From Pseudomonas sp. C2B4 (GTDB lineage: Bacteria; Pseudomonadota; Gammaproteobacteria; Pseudomonadales; Pseudomonadaceae), in NCBI RefSeq assembly GCF_013359695.1, contig NZ_JABFMU010000025.1, positions 16,494 through 80,493 on the forward strand: a DNA stretch of 64,000 nt, in the 5' to 3' direction. Shown piece by piece: positions 26,633 to 36,038 of the stretch (position 1 is the first letter of the stretch; the number at the start of each line of letters is the position of its first letter). The position numbers were made by a program, and so were the translations under genes. The notes under the pieces were generated by a model. The model worked only from the letters and a program-made list of their open reading frames with translations, was not told where the DNA came from and ran no database searches.

Positions 26633-28549
26633 ATGTACCAATGGCTGGCCGATAAACTGGGGAACGTAAGCGTCAATCGCAAACTGGGCGTCGGCTTCGG
26701 CCTCGTGTTGCTGCTGACACTGCTGATCACCGTCACTGGCTGGACCGGCCTGAGTGACGTGACGAGTCGCGGCGATAAGCTGGGGTTCATTTCCGATATC
26801 AACAGCCTGACCAAGGACCTGCGCATCGCCCGCCTGGACTATGAAATGCGTCGCGGCGAGCAAGGTCCCGCCGCCGTCAACGAACTGCTGGGCAAGCTCG
26901 ACACCGGCCTGCAAGCCGCTCGCCAGATGATCGAGCAACCCGCCGACGCGGCCATGATCGACCAGCAACTCGCCGCCGTCAGCCAGTACAAGCAAGCGTT
27001 CGCCGCCATGACCCAGGCCGGCGCCAACCGTGAAGACGCCCGCAGTAAACTCGGCGCCACCGCCGACAATGCCGTGGCAAAAGTGGCCGAAGTCGAAAAA
27101 TCGATGCTGCAAGGCGACAGTGTTGCGCAGTTCAACAGCGTGATCGACCTGAGCAAACTGATCCAGCAGGCGCGCTTCCAGGTGCGTGGCTACACCTACA
27201 GCGGCAAGACCGAGGCCGAGCAGCCTGCACTGGACGCCATCGACAACGCCCTGAAATACCTCGAAAGCCTGCCGTCGAAACTGCCGGAACAACACATCGC
27301 CAACCTGCAGCAAGCCACCGACTCGCTCAAGGCCTACCGTGCCGCCGTCAGCCAGTACCGTGACTCCCAGGTCGCCAGCGCCGACGCACTCAAGCGCATG
27401 GCCGCCCAAGGCGAAATCCTGCTCGACGTCAGCACGAAGCTGACCCTCTCACAAACCGTCGTACGCGATACCGACGTGGCGCATGCCAAGAACATGCTGT
27501 TGCTGGCCACCCTGCTCGCATTGGCATTTGGCCTGTTTGCCGCCTGGGCCATCACTCGGCAGATCGTGGTCCCCCTGAACCAGACTCTCAAAGTGGCCGA
27601 GCGCATCGCCGCTGGCGACCTGACCCACAACCTGGTTTCCAAGCGTCAGGACGAATTGGGCCAGCTGCAACGCGCCATTCAGAGCATGACTAAGGGTTTG
27701 CGCGAACTGATCGGTGGGATCAGCGATGGTGTTACCCAGATCGCCAGCGCCGCCGAAGAGTTGTCCGCCGTCACCGAGCAAACCAGCGCCGGGGTCAACA
27801 GCCAGAAGGTCGAGACCGATCAGGTGGCCACCGCCATGAACGAAATGACGACGACCGTGCAGGAAGTCGCGCGCAATGCCGAGGAAGCCTCCGAAGCCGC
27901 CGTCGCCGCCGACCAGCAGGCCCGCGAAGGCGACAAGGTGGTCGGCGAAGCCATCGCCCAGATCGAGCGCCTGGCCAAGGAAGTGGGTAACTCCACCGAA
28001 GCCATGGGCGAACTCAAGCGTGAAAGCGACAAGATCGGCAGCGTGCTCGACGTGATCAAGTCCGTGGCCCAGCAAACCAACCTGCTGGCGCTCAACGCCG
28101 CCATCGAAGCCGCCCGCGCCGGTGAAGCCGGACGCGGATTTGCCGTGGTCGCCGACGAGGTCCGCAGCCTGGCCCAGCGCACCCAGAAATCAACCGAAGA
28201 AATCGAAGAGCTGATCGTCGGCCTGCAAAACGGCACCCAGCAAGTGGCGACCATCATGGACAACAGCCGCACCCTGACCGACAGCAGCGTCGAGCTGACC
28301 CGCCGCGCCGGTGGTTCGCTGGAAAGCATCACCCGCACCGTCTCGGCCATCCAGGCCATGAACCAGCAGATTGCGGCGGCGGCTGAGCAGCAAAGCGCCG
28401 TGGCCGAAGAGATCAACCGTAGCGTGCTTAATGTGCGGGATGTGTCGGATCAGACGTCGGCAGCAAGTGAAGAGACAGCGGCGTCCAGTGTTGAGCTGGC
28501 GCGGCTGGGGACGCATTTGCAGATGCTGGTGGGCAAGTTCAGGGTTTGA
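26633..28549 (+). CDS. Methyl-accepting chemotaxis protein with HBM-type sensor domain
   Basis: A 638-residue chemoreceptor. It has a transmembrane helix at about 21-41 and a periplasmic helical bimodular-type sensor (about 45-285, long helices such as MRRGEQGPAAVNELLGKL). A second transmembrane helix at about 287-308 leads into HAMP (about 310-362). The cytoplasmic four-helix signalling domain has the hairpin tip QQTNLLALNAAIEAARAGEAGRGFAVVADEVR. HBM receptors of pseudomonads often sense organic acids or purine-type ligands; the ligand here cannot be read. ATG 26633 with AAGGGAG is preferred over the upstream codon at 26612. It is a single gene. Confidence 0.9.
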   Translation: MYQWLADKLGNVSVNRKLGVGFGLVLLLTLLITVTGWTGLSDVTSRGDKLGFISDINSLTKDLRIARLDYEMRRGEQGPAAVNELLGKLDTGLQAARQMIEQPADAAMIDQQLAAVSQYKQAFAAMTQAGANREDARSKLGATADNAVAKVAEVEKSMLQGDSVAQFNSVIDLSKLIQQARFQVRGYTYSGKTEAEQPALDAIDNALKYLESLPSKLPEQHIANLQQATDSLKAYRAAVSQYRDSQVASADALKRMAAQGEILLDVSTKLTLSQTVVRDTDVAHAKNMLLLATLLALAFGLFAAWAITRQIVVPLNQTLKVAERIAAGDLTHNLVSKRQDELGQLQRAIQSMTKGLRELIGGISDGVTQIASAAEELSAVTEQTSAGVNSQKVETDQVATAMNEMTTTVQEVARNAEEASEAAVAADQQAREGDKVVGEAIAQIERLAKEVGNSTEAMGELKRESDKIGSVLDVIKSVAQQTNLLALNAAIEAARAGEAGRGFAVVADEVRSLAQRTQKSTEEIEELIVGLQNGTQQVATIMDNSRTLTDSSVELTRRAGGSLESITRTVSAIQAMNQQIAAAAEQQSAVAEEINRSVLNVRDVSDQTSAASEETAASSVELARLGTHLQMLVGKFRV

Positions 28550-28589
28550 GGTGATGCGAGGGTCTCGGTTCGCATGGGACCGAGGTGAT

Positions 28590-28660
28590 GCCTTCGCGGG
28601 CAAGCCCGCTCCCACAGGAGTAAGCAATCAACTGTGGGAGCGAGCCTGCTCGCGAAGGCA
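28590..28660. repeat. REPIN, short-spacer form with unlike arms
   Basis: The left arm has the CGGGCAAGCCCG core and the right arm CGAGCCTGCTCG, about 15 bases apart. It sits between the convergent chemoreceptor and ABC ATPase genes. Confidence 0.85.
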
Positions 28661-28678
28661 ATTCTTCAGGCGCTGAGG

Positions 28679-29413
28679 TCAGAGAACCTGCCGCAAAAAC
28701 GCCTGCGCCCGCGGATCCTTCGGTGCATCGAAGAACTCCGCCGGCGAAGCATCTTCCAGCAACTTGCCGTGGTCGAAGAACAGCACCCGGTCCGCCACTT
28801 CCCGGGCAAAGCCCATTTCGTGGGTGACACAGACCATGGTCATGCCCTCCAGCGCCAGGTTCTTCATCACGTCCAGCACCTCACCAACCATTTCCGGGTC
28901 GAGTGCCGAAGTCGGCTCGTCGAACAGCATGACCTTCGGCTCCATCGCCAGCGCCCGGGCAATGGCCACGCGCTGTTGCTGGCCGCCGGACAGGCGCGAT
29001 GGAAATTCGTGAGCCTTCTGCGCAATCCCGACCTTTTCCAGCAGCGCCATCGCCTTGGCCTCGCGCTCTTTCTTGCCGCGCTTGCGCACGACTTTCTGCG
29101 CCAGGCACAGGTTCTCCAGCACGGTCATGTGCGGGAACAGGTTGAAGTGCTGGAACACCATGCCGACTTCGCGGCGATAGGCGTTGACGTCGGTTTTCGG
29201 GTCAGCCAGTTGCAACCCGTCGATGCTCACCGAGCCGGAGTCGAACGCTTCCAGGCCATTGAGGCAACGCAAGAAGGTCGATTTACCGGAACCGGACGGA
29301 CCGATCACCACCAGCACTTCGCCCTTGGCAACGTTGGTGGAAACGTTATCCACCGCGCGCACCACGTGGCCGCGGGTGTCGAAGACTTTTACCAGATCGC
29401 GAACTTCAATCAC
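28679..29413 (-). CDS. Polar amino-acid ABC transporter ATP-binding protein
   Basis: A 244-residue ABC ATPase of the HisP/GlnQ type. It has Walker A GPSGSGKST near residue 33, the Q-loop, the signature LSGGQQQRVAIARAL, Walker B VMLFDEPTSALDPE and the switch histidine in VTHEM. It energises the permease encoded just upstream. GTG 29413, with GGAGG ten bases before it, is chosen over TTG 29434. It overlaps the permease gene by eight bases. Confidence 0.92.
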   Translation of the reverse strand: MIEVRDLVKVFDTRGHVVRAVDNVSTNVAKGEVLVVIGPSGSGKSTFLRCLNGLEAFDSGSVSIDGLQLADPKTDVNAYRREVGMVFQHFNLFPHMTVLENLCLAQKVVRKRGKKEREAKAMALLEKVGIAQKAHEFPSRLSGGQQQRVAIARALAMEPKVMLFDEPTSALDPEMVGEVLDVMKNLALEGMTMVCVTHEMGFAREVADRVLFFDHGKLLEDASPAEFFDAPKDPRAQAFLRQVL

Positions 29414-30365
29414 TTTGCGCGAGCCTCCGCTCAAGTCGGCCGGCGATTTTCGACAACGGCAGGTTGATCAACAAATACAGTCCTGCAACGCAGAACAGGA
29501 TTTCGAACGGCGAAAACGAGGTGGTGATGACTTCACGACCGCTTTTAAGCAGTTCGGTAATCGCGATCACCGACACCAGCGACGTGTCCTTCACCAGGCT
29601 GATGAACTGCCCGGCCAACGGCGGCAGCACGCGCTTGAACGCTTGCGGTAGCACCACGTGACGCATCGACTGGCCTGCGCTCAACCCCAGGGAGCGCGCG
29701 GCTTCGTTCTGGCCACGGGCGATCGACTGCACGCCGGAACGGATAATTTCCGCCACATAGGCACCGGTGAACAGCGACAGCGCGGCGATCCCGGCGAATT
29801 CCCGGGACAGGTTCATCACCGTGCCGATGAAGAAGTAGAAAATGAAGATCTGCACCAGCAGCGGCGTACCGCGCACCAGCTCGACGTAGATGGTCGAGAG
29901 GTCACGCAGGGTCGGGTTGTTCGACAGCCGGCACAGGCCGGTAGCGAGGCCGATCAACAAACCCAGCACACCTGAAACCACAGACAGCCACAAGGTCGTC
30001 CAAAGTCCCCACATCAACGGTCCCGCCGCCCAATGGCGGGTCACACCGATGACATCACCCTCGGCCACATCATCGCCCTGGGCGACTTGCAGGCTGTTTT
30101 CGTCGACGGTCAGGTGTTGCTCGTCACCGGTCTCGTTGCGCAGGGTGACTTCAGCCTTGTCGCCCTTGCGCACCAGTTCGCTGACGGTAGAGATGTCGGC
30201 GGCGCGCTGGGACTCTTCGGCGTGGTAGGCGAAGTATTGCGGCACGCGGTTCCAACGCCATTCGTAGGACATCAGCGAGGTGGCGTAGTACAGCGCGCCG
30301 GCCAGGCCGATCAGCACCAGCACGGTCAATACGTGCCAGGGCCATTGGGCTGTTTTATGTTTCAT
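29406..30365 (-). CDS. Polar amino-acid ABC transporter permease with extra periplasmic insertion
   Basis: A 319-residue permease of the HisM/GlnP family. After the first transmembrane helix (about 12-32) comes a hydrophilic insertion of roughly 80 residues. The standard core follows from about residue 110 (GPLMWGLWTTLWLSVVSGVLG), with the EAA-type loop EAARSLGLSAGQSMRHVVLPQAFKRVLPPL. Family members are usually near 220 residues, so this is a long form. ATG 30365 gives MKHKTAQW; the frame upstream to 30431 is REP sequence. Confidence 0.9.
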   Translation of the reverse strand: MKHKTAQWPWHVLTVLVLIGLAGALYYATSLMSYEWRWNRVPQYFAYHAEESQRAADISTVSELVRKGDKAEVTLRNETGDEQHLTVDENSLQVAQGDDVAEGDVIGVTRHWAAGPLMWGLWTTLWLSVVSGVLGLLIGLATGLCRLSNNPTLRDLSTIYVELVRGTPLLVQIFIFYFFIGTVMNLSREFAGIAALSLFTGAYVAEIIRSGVQSIARGQNEAARSLGLSAGQSMRHVVLPQAFKRVLPPLAGQFISLVKDTSLVSVIAITELLKSGREVITTSFSPFEILFCVAGLYLLINLPLSKIAGRLERRLAQSD

Positions 30366-30406
30366 TTGCTCTGAGGTTTCCGAATTCTGTGTCGCGAAGG
30401 AGGCCG

Positions 30407-30472
30407 CCTTCGCGAGCAGGCTCGCTCCCACATGGGACCGAGATCAAATGTGGGAGCGAGCCTGCTCGCGAA
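30407..30472. repeat. REPIN, short-spacer form
   Basis: Inverted REP arms about 14 bases apart, between the binding-protein gene and the permease gene of the same ABC operon. It may set unequal expression of the two. Confidence 0.9.
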
Positions 30473-30502
30473 TGGGGCAACCCGGTCTATCAGACCGAGT
30501 GT

Positions 30503-31300
30503 TTACTCCATGTCCTTGAGCCACTCGGTGCTCTTGAACCACTTGTCATGGATGCGATCGTAGGTGCCGTCTTCGTGGATCTGGTGCAGGAAGTTGTTGA
30601 TGAAGTTGATGCTGTCGTAGTCACCCTTCTTCAGACCAAAGGCCAGGGGTTCGTAGGTGAACGGCTTGTCGAGGAACACCAGCTTGCCGTTGCCGACCTT
30701 GTTCACTGCAACGACGTTGTAAGGCGCGTCGTAGATGAAGGCGTCAGCCTTGCCGTTGACCACGTCCAGCACTGCTTCCTGCTCGTTGTCGTAGCCGTGG
30801 TACTTGGCTTTGGAAATCAGCTTTTTGGCAACCATTTCGCCAGTGGTGCCGAGCTTGGAGGTAATGCGGTAGTCGGCGGTGTTCAGGTCTTTATAGGACT
30901 TGATGGTGCCTTCCAGCTCCTTGCGGATCAGCAGCGTCTGGCCGACCACGATGAAGGGTTCGCTGAAGTTCAGGCGCAGGTTGCGTTCCTGGGTCAGGGT
31001 CATGCCGCTGCCGATCATGTCGAACTTGTCGGTCAACAGGGCCGGGATGATGCCGTCGTACCCGGTGGACACCAATTCCAGCTTGACGCCCATGGCCTTG
31101 GTCATGGCCTTGAGGATGTCGACTTCGAAACCGATGATCTCGCCACGCTTGTTGGTCATTTCGAACGGCATGTAGGTCGGATCCATGCCGACTTTCAACG
31201 TGCCGCGCTTGACCGCGTCATCGATGGCACCGGCCTGCGCCGCGCTGACTGCAACCAATGCCGTGACGCCGACCAGCAGCATCGACAGATACTTCTTCAT
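30503..31300 (-). CDS. Polar amino-acid ABC transporter periplasmic binding protein
   Basis: A 265-residue class 3 solute-binding protein with a signal peptide (MKKYLSMLLVGVTALVAVSA, cleaved after AQA). It has the family motifs LKVGMDPTYMPFEM, GFEVDILKAMTKAMG, FDMIGSGMTLTQERN and ASKLGTTGE-like SKLGTTGEMVAK. It is the first gene of the binding protein-permease-ATPase operon and delivers a polar amino acid to the permease. ATG 31300 starts the signal peptide; the frame extends to 31378 without family support. Confidence 0.92.
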   Translation of the reverse strand: MKKYLSMLLVGVTALVAVSAAQAGAIDDAVKRGTLKVGMDPTYMPFEMTNKRGEIIGFEVDILKAMTKAMGVKLELVSTGYDGIIPALLTDKFDMIGSGMTLTQERNLRLNFSEPFIVVGQTLLIRKELEGTIKSYKDLNTADYRITSKLGTTGEMVAKKLISKAKYHGYDNEQEAVLDVVNGKADAFIYDAPYNVVAVNKVGNGKLVFLDKPFTYEPLAFGLKKGDYDSINFINNFLHQIHEDGTYDRIHDKWFKSTEWLKDME

Positions 31301-31465
31301 CTTCAAGTCCCCAAAACCATTGCATTTGCGGCGCGAAATCGACCGTTTTCCTGAGAAAACCGATAGATACGGACACAAAGTTGTCCGGGCGCACCAATTC
31401 GGGGACGGATGCTAACGCACTCGCTCGATTGCACAAAGGTTTAGGCGGGATTTGTTGGCAGGAAC

Positions 31466-31494
31466 AAATAAAAAGCCCCGCTGGCTGGCGGGGC
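31466..31494 (-). terminator. Intrinsic terminator of opgGH
   Basis: Read on the - strand, AGCCCCGCC pairs with GGCGGGGCT-like CAGCGGGGCT and is followed by TTTTTATTT. It lies about 110 bases beyond the opgH stop, after a REP pair. Confidence 0.8.
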
Positions 31495-31496
31495 TA

Positions 31497-31597
31497 TGTA
31501 GGAGCGAGCTTGCTCGCGATGATCGTTAACGATTACGCGTGTTTACTCATTAGACACGGCGCTCTTGAGTCCATCGCGAGCAAGCTCGCTCCTACAG
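31497..31597. repeat. REP pair, TGTAGGAGCGAGCTTGCTCGC variant
   Basis: Two inverted units with a GAGCTTGCTC core and TGTAGGAG/CTCCTACA ends, about 54 bases apart. The spacer includes CGTTAACG. It lies between the opgH stop and its terminator. Confidence 0.85.
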
Positions 31598-31606
31598 GGT
31601 TTTTCA

Positions 31607-34177
31607 TCATGCCAACTGAGGCTGTACGCTCAGCGGCTTGAGCGGCAGCAACGGTGCATGGGGGTCGGCCTTGACCGACTTGCGCCATGCGCCCAACCAC
31701 TCAGGGTGGCCTTCGTTCCAGACTTGCTCATGCAAGCGGGCCAATGCCACCGGGTCACTCAGCAATTGCACACGCTCATTGTTGGTCAGCCCCTCAGGTC
31801 CGACCTTCATCGCGTGCCGTACCCGCTCGATCCGCAGCCATTCGATCGGCTCGGCCTCGCGGTGACGGGAAGTCGCCAGCGAGCATGCCAAGGCATTCTG
31901 CTGTGGATCGACCACCGAACGGACGAAGCCGTCGTTCAGCGCGTGCCAGCGGTTTTCGTGGGTGTACTGGTCGGTTGCCAGCAACGCCTGTGGCGGATTG
32001 TATTCCTCAGGGATCAGGAACAGGCTCTCGTCACGGGACTTGAGACCCAGACCGACACGGCTGGAAATCACCGACACCGGGATCGACAGCATCAACGAAC
32101 CGACGATCGGCACCAGCCACCACAGGAAGCTCGGGTTCAGCCAGATCACCAGCAGGGCCCAGAAGAAGCCCAGCAAGGTTTGCGGACCGTGGCGCTTGAC
32201 CGCTTCGCTCCATGGCGTGGAGTCGTCGTCACGCTGTGGCGAGTTCCAGGTCGCGGCCCAGCCGAGGAACGCGGCGAGGACGAAACGGGTGTGGAAAATC
32301 ATCCGCACCGGTGCCAGCAGCATGGAGAACAGCATCTCCAGCAGCATCGACAGCGTCACCTTGAACTTGCCGCCGAACTCTTTCGCGCCCTTGGCCCAGA
32401 TCAGGATGATGCTCAACAGCTTCGGCAGGAACAGCAGCACGATTGTGGTCGAGAACAGCGCGATCGCCTTGTCCGGGTGCCATTGTGGCCACAACGGATA
32501 GAGCTGGCGCGGCTCGAGGAAGTATTGCGGCTCCATCAGCGTGTTGACCGCCAGCAGCGCCGTCGACAGCACGAGGAAGAAGAACCACAGCGGGGCCGAC
32601 AGGTAGGACATCACGCCGGTCAGGAACACGGCGCGGTGCACCGGGTGCATGCCCTTGACCAGGAACAGGCGGAAGTTCATCAGGTTACCGTGGCACCAGC
32701 GACGGTCACGCTTGAGCTCGTCCAGCAGGTTCGGCGGCAGTTCTTCATAGCTGCCCGGCAAGTCGTAGGCAATCCACACGCCCCAGCCGGCACGGCGCAT
32801 CAGCGCGGCTTCAACGAAGTCGTGGGAGAGGATTGCGCCGGCGAACGCGCCTTTACCGGGCAGCGGCGCCAGGGCGCAGTGCTCGATGAACGGCTTCATG
32901 CGGATGATCGCGTTGTGGCCCCAGTAGTGCGATTCGCCCAACTGCCAGAAGTGCAGACCCGCCGTGAACAGCGGACCGTACACACGGGTGGCGAACTGCT
33001 GCATGCGCGCATACAGGGTGTCCATGCCCGAGGCACGTGGCGCGGTCTGGATGATCCCCGCGTCCGGTGTGGCTTCCATCAGGCGCACCAGGCTGGTCAG
33101 GCACTCGCCACTCATTACGGAGTCGGCGTCGAGGACGACCATGTACTTGTAGTCACCGCCCCAGCGACGGCAGAAGTCGTCGAGGTTGCCGCTCTTGCGT
33201 TTTACGCGACGACGGCGGCGGCGATAGAAGATCTTGCCAAAGCCCTTGGCTTCGCGACAGACGTCCAGCCAGGCCTGCTGCTCGGCGACGCAGATGTCGG
33301 CGTCGTTACTGTCGCTGAGGACGAAGAAGTCGAAACGATCCAGGTCACCGGTGGCCGCGACCGACTCGAAGGTCGCCCGCAGACCGGCAAACACCCGCGG
33401 CACGTCTTCGTTGCAGATTGGCATCACCAGTGCGGTGCGCGCGTCTTTCGGAATCGGCTCGTTACCGGCGCTGGCACCGGAAATGCGGTATTTATCGTGG
33501 CCGGTGAGCAGCTCGAGGAAGCCCATCAGCGCCGTCCAGAAACCGGCCGACACCCAGCAGAACAGAATCCCGAACAGAATCAGGATGCTGGTCTGCAACG
33601 CATATGGCAGCACTTGCGTGGCGGTTTGCAGCAGCGGTTGATGCAGGACCTCTTCGAGGTCGACGAACGACCAGCCCTGGTACGGCATGATGCCTTTCAT
33701 GTACCAGCCGGCGACGATGGTCTGGCCGAGCATCAGCACCAGCAGAATGTAGCGGCGGATCGAGCCGACCGTACGCCAGCGCGCCGCCGGCAGCACGTTC
33801 TCGTCTTTCGGCGGCTTCGGCGGGTTGGTGCGACCGGTCAGGCGACGCCAGCCGCGCACCAGAATGTTGGTGCGCCATGGCTCCGGCACGACCTTGGTCC
33901 GCCGAATCGGTGGGGTCGCCTTGAGACAGACCCGACCGCTGGCGTCGAGCGCCAGCATTTCGGCGTCCTGCAATTCTTCGGCGGTGCTGAGTGTCAGGCG
34001 CTTGCCCACCGAAGCCTGGGCGGCCTCGGTCGGCGCGTCGAACGTCGAAGACGACAGACGCTCATGCAGTTCGCTGAAAGACTTGCAGCCCGCGAGCTCC
34101 GCGCGCTGCTGGTCGGTCATCGGCAGATGTGCCAGATACTCGGAAAGCGTCTCTGGCTGTACTTGAGAATTACTCAT
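31607..34177 (-). CDS. opgH: Osmoregulated periplasmic glucan glucosyltransferase
   Basis: An 856-residue inner-membrane GT2-family enzyme that builds the beta-1,2-glucan backbone from UDP-glucose and passes it to the periplasm. A cytoplasmic N-terminal region comes first, then two transmembrane helices (about 140-230). The catalytic loop follows with FFVLSDSND, the metal-binding VVLDADSVMSG, and the acceptor/processivity motif RDRRWCHGNL. Further transmembrane helices (about 520-690) precede a C-terminal soluble tail. The start overlaps the opgG stop by eight bases (ATGAGTAA), so translation is coupled. Confidence 0.95.
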   Translation of the reverse strand: MSNSQVQPETLSEYLAHLPMTDQQRAELAGCKSFSELHERLSSSTFDAPTEAAQASVGKRLTLSTAEELQDAEMLALDASGRVCLKATPPIRRTKVVPEPWRTNILVRGWRRLTGRTNPPKPPKDENVLPAARWRTVGSIRRYILLVLMLGQTIVAGWYMKGIMPYQGWSFVDLEEVLHQPLLQTATQVLPYALQTSILILFGILFCWVSAGFWTALMGFLELLTGHDKYRISGASAGNEPIPKDARTALVMPICNEDVPRVFAGLRATFESVAATGDLDRFDFFVLSDSNDADICVAEQQAWLDVCREAKGFGKIFYRRRRRRVKRKSGNLDDFCRRWGGDYKYMVVLDADSVMSGECLTSLVRLMEATPDAGIIQTAPRASGMDTLYARMQQFATRVYGPLFTAGLHFWQLGESHYWGHNAIIRMKPFIEHCALAPLPGKGAFAGAILSHDFVEAALMRRAGWGVWIAYDLPGSYEELPPNLLDELKRDRRWCHGNLMNFRLFLVKGMHPVHRAVFLTGVMSYLSAPLWFFFLVLSTALLAVNTLMEPQYFLEPRQLYPLWPQWHPDKAIALFSTTIVLLFLPKLLSIILIWAKGAKEFGGKFKVTLSMLLEMLFSMLLAPVRMIFHTRFVLAAFLGWAATWNSPQRDDDSTPWSEAVKRHGPQTLLGFFWALLVIWLNPSFLWWLVPIVGSLMLSIPVSVISSRVGLGLKSRDESLFLIPEEYNPPQALLATDQYTHENRWHALNDGFVRSVVDPQQNALACSLATSRHREAEPIEWLRIERVRHAMKVGPEGLTNNERVQLLSDPVALARLHEQVWNEGHPEWLGAWRKSVKADPHAPLLPLKPLSVQPQLA

Positions 34178-35990
34178 CGGCAGGCAACTGATAGCTCCAG
34201 GTCTCGGTCAGGACTTCTTCAGTCGGTGCCGATACCGGTGTGGCTGGGGCCGCTTCGGCAGCTGCTGGCTGCTTGGCGTCATTGTTGTTCGCCTTGTCCT
34301 TGGCATCTGCGACCGGCTTGGCTTCAGCCTTGTTGGCTTCGGCGGCGGCCTTCGCGTCCTTGTCCGCTTTTTCCGCTTGCTTGGCGGCGACCTTGTCGGC
34401 CTTGGCAACGGAAGAAGTGGACGCTGGAATCGACGTCTTGGCCAGGTCGGCAGGCACGATGTTCTGCACCAGTGCCGCACGCATCTCGGTGGACTTGCTC
34501 GGGTCCTTGATCTTCATGCGCAGGGTCAGGCGCCAGCCCTTGGTTTCAGGGTTGTAGCGCACGCTGTTCTCGACCAGTTCGGCGTTGTCGCCGACGCTGA
34601 CCTGACTGCGCACATCGGTATCCGCTGGCAATGCCGCCAGGGATGGGCCTTCGAAATCGACCAGGTAGGCAACGCTGCCATCCGGCTGACGAATCAGGTT
34701 GGACTGCTTGACGTCACCCGTGGATTTCAGGGTCTGATTGACCCAGGCGCTGTCCGGCGCGTGCAACGCGGCTTCGTCCATGGTCCAGTGCATGCGATAG
34801 GCGAAGTCCAGCGGCTGGCCTGGCTCCGGCATCTTTTCCGGGCTCCAGAAAGCCACGATATTGTCGTTGGTTTCGTCGGCGGTCGGAATCTCGACCAGAT
34901 CGACGGTGCCCTTGCCCCAGTCGCCTTTCGGTTCGATCCAGGCGCTCGGACGCTTGTCGTAGCGGTCGTCGAGGTCTTCGTAGTGGCTGAAGTCACGGCC
35001 ACGCTGCAGCAAGCCGAAACCGCGCGGGTTCTCCACGGAGAAGTTGCTCACGGCCAGGTGTTTCGGGTTGTTCAGCGGACGCCAGATCCACTCGCCATTG
35101 CCCGCATGGATCGCCAGGCCGCTGGAATCGTGCAGCTCACGACGGTAGTTGAGGACTTTCGACGGCTGGTTGGCACCGAACAGGAACATGCTGGTCAACG
35201 GGGCGATGCCCAGTTTGCCGACCTTGTCGCGCAGGTACATCTGCGCCTTGACGTCGACAATGGTGTCGCTGCCCGGACGCAGGGTCAGACGATAGGCGCC
35301 GGTTGCCCGTGGCGAATCCAGCAGTGCGAAGATCACCAGGTGTTTGTCGCCTGGTCTCGGCTGTTCGATCCAGAACTCGCGAAAGCGCGGGAATTCTTCG
35401 CCGGACGGCAAGGCGGTATCGAGCGCCAGGCCGCGTGCGGACAGACCATAGACGTGCCCCTTGCCGACAACGCGGAAGTAGCTCGCGCCGAGCATGGTCA
35501 TGATTTCGTCTTGCTTGTCGGCCTTGTTGACCGGGTACAGCACGCGGAAACCGGCGTAGCCCAGTTGCTCAGTGGCCTTGGGGTCGAACTTGAGGTCGCC
35601 GAAATCGAAACGACTCGGGTCGTACTTGATCTCTTCGACGGTGTTCGCGGTGATTTCGTTGATTTTCACCGGCGTATCGAAGTGCATGCCCTGGTGATAG
35701 AACGACAGTTTGAACGGGGTTTTCTGATCCGCCCACTCGGCCTTTTCCGTCAGGAAACGAATTTTCTGATAGTCCGCGAACTTCATCTCGCGAAATTCGT
35801 TCGGCAGGTTACTGCGCGGCGCTTCGTACTTCTGCCCGGCCAGCTCTTTTGCCTTGGCCGATACATCATCCAGGTTGAATGCCCAAAGCTGGCCGGCGCT
35901 GAGCAGGCACAGGAGTGCCGAACCTGCTACCAGAGCGCTACGTAACCGTTTGGCAGACAATTTTGGTGCGTTACAGGGACTAACAATCAC
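34170..35990 (-). CDS. opgG: Glucan biosynthesis protein G, periplasmic, with low-complexity insertion
   Basis: A 606-residue periplasmic protein required for branching/processing of osmoregulated glucans. The GTG start at 35990, with GAGGG upstream, gives MIVSPCNAPKLSAKRLR and a signal peptide ending before FNLDDV. The beta-sandwich core includes FHTDTPVKINEI-like FDTPVKINEI, FRVLYPVN and EFREFWIEQPRP. A second immunoglobulin-like domain ends near residue 520. About 68 Ala/Lys/Glu-rich residues (34212-34415) then separate it from the conserved C-terminus LTETWSYQLPADE. E. coli OpgG is about 511 residues and lacks this insert. It is the first gene of opgGH. Confidence 0.95.
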   Translation of the reverse strand: MIVSPCNAPKLSAKRLRSALVAGSALLCLLSAGQLWAFNLDDVSAKAKELAGQKYEAPRSNLPNEFREMKFADYQKIRFLTEKAEWADQKTPFKLSFYHQGMHFDTPVKINEITANTVEEIKYDPSRFDFGDLKFDPKATEQLGYAGFRVLYPVNKADKQDEIMTMLGASYFRVVGKGHVYGLSARGLALDTALPSGEEFPRFREFWIEQPRPGDKHLVIFALLDSPRATGAYRLTLRPGSDTIVDVKAQMYLRDKVGKLGIAPLTSMFLFGANQPSKVLNYRRELHDSSGLAIHAGNGEWIWRPLNNPKHLAVSNFSVENPRGFGLLQRGRDFSHYEDLDDRYDKRPSAWIEPKGDWGKGTVDLVEIPTADETNDNIVAFWSPEKMPEPGQPLDFAYRMHWTMDEAALHAPDSAWVNQTLKSTGDVKQSNLIRQPDGSVAYLVDFEGPSLAALPADTDVRSQVSVGDNAELVENSVRYNPETKGWRLTLRMKIKDPSKSTEMRAALVQNIVPADLAKTSIPASTSSVAKADKVAAKQAEKADKDAKAAAEANKAEAKPVADAKDKANNNDAKQPAAAEAAPATPVSAPTEEVLTETWSYQLPADE

Positions 35991-36038
35991 GAGCAACCCT
36001 CGCCGAAAACAGATCAAAAAACCAACGGCCAGTTGAAG

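Larger units (their letters stand above)
31301..31606. other. Intergenic region between the ABC operon and opgH
   Basis: 306 bases without a gene. It holds the upstream region of the ABC operon (31301-31440), the opgGH terminator (31466-31494) and a REP pair (31497-31597). Confidence 0.7.

Noticed and set aside
30365..30431. N-terminal extensions beginning MGASLLAK
   Set aside because: GASLLAK, and in other frames WERACSRR or CGSEPARE, are translations of the REP unit; identical peptides appear at many unrelated loci in the window.
31565..34510. A 981-codon open frame on the + strand across opgH
   Set aside because: It is antisense to opgH, rich in His/Arg/Gln as expected from the shadow frame, and starts inside a REP unit.
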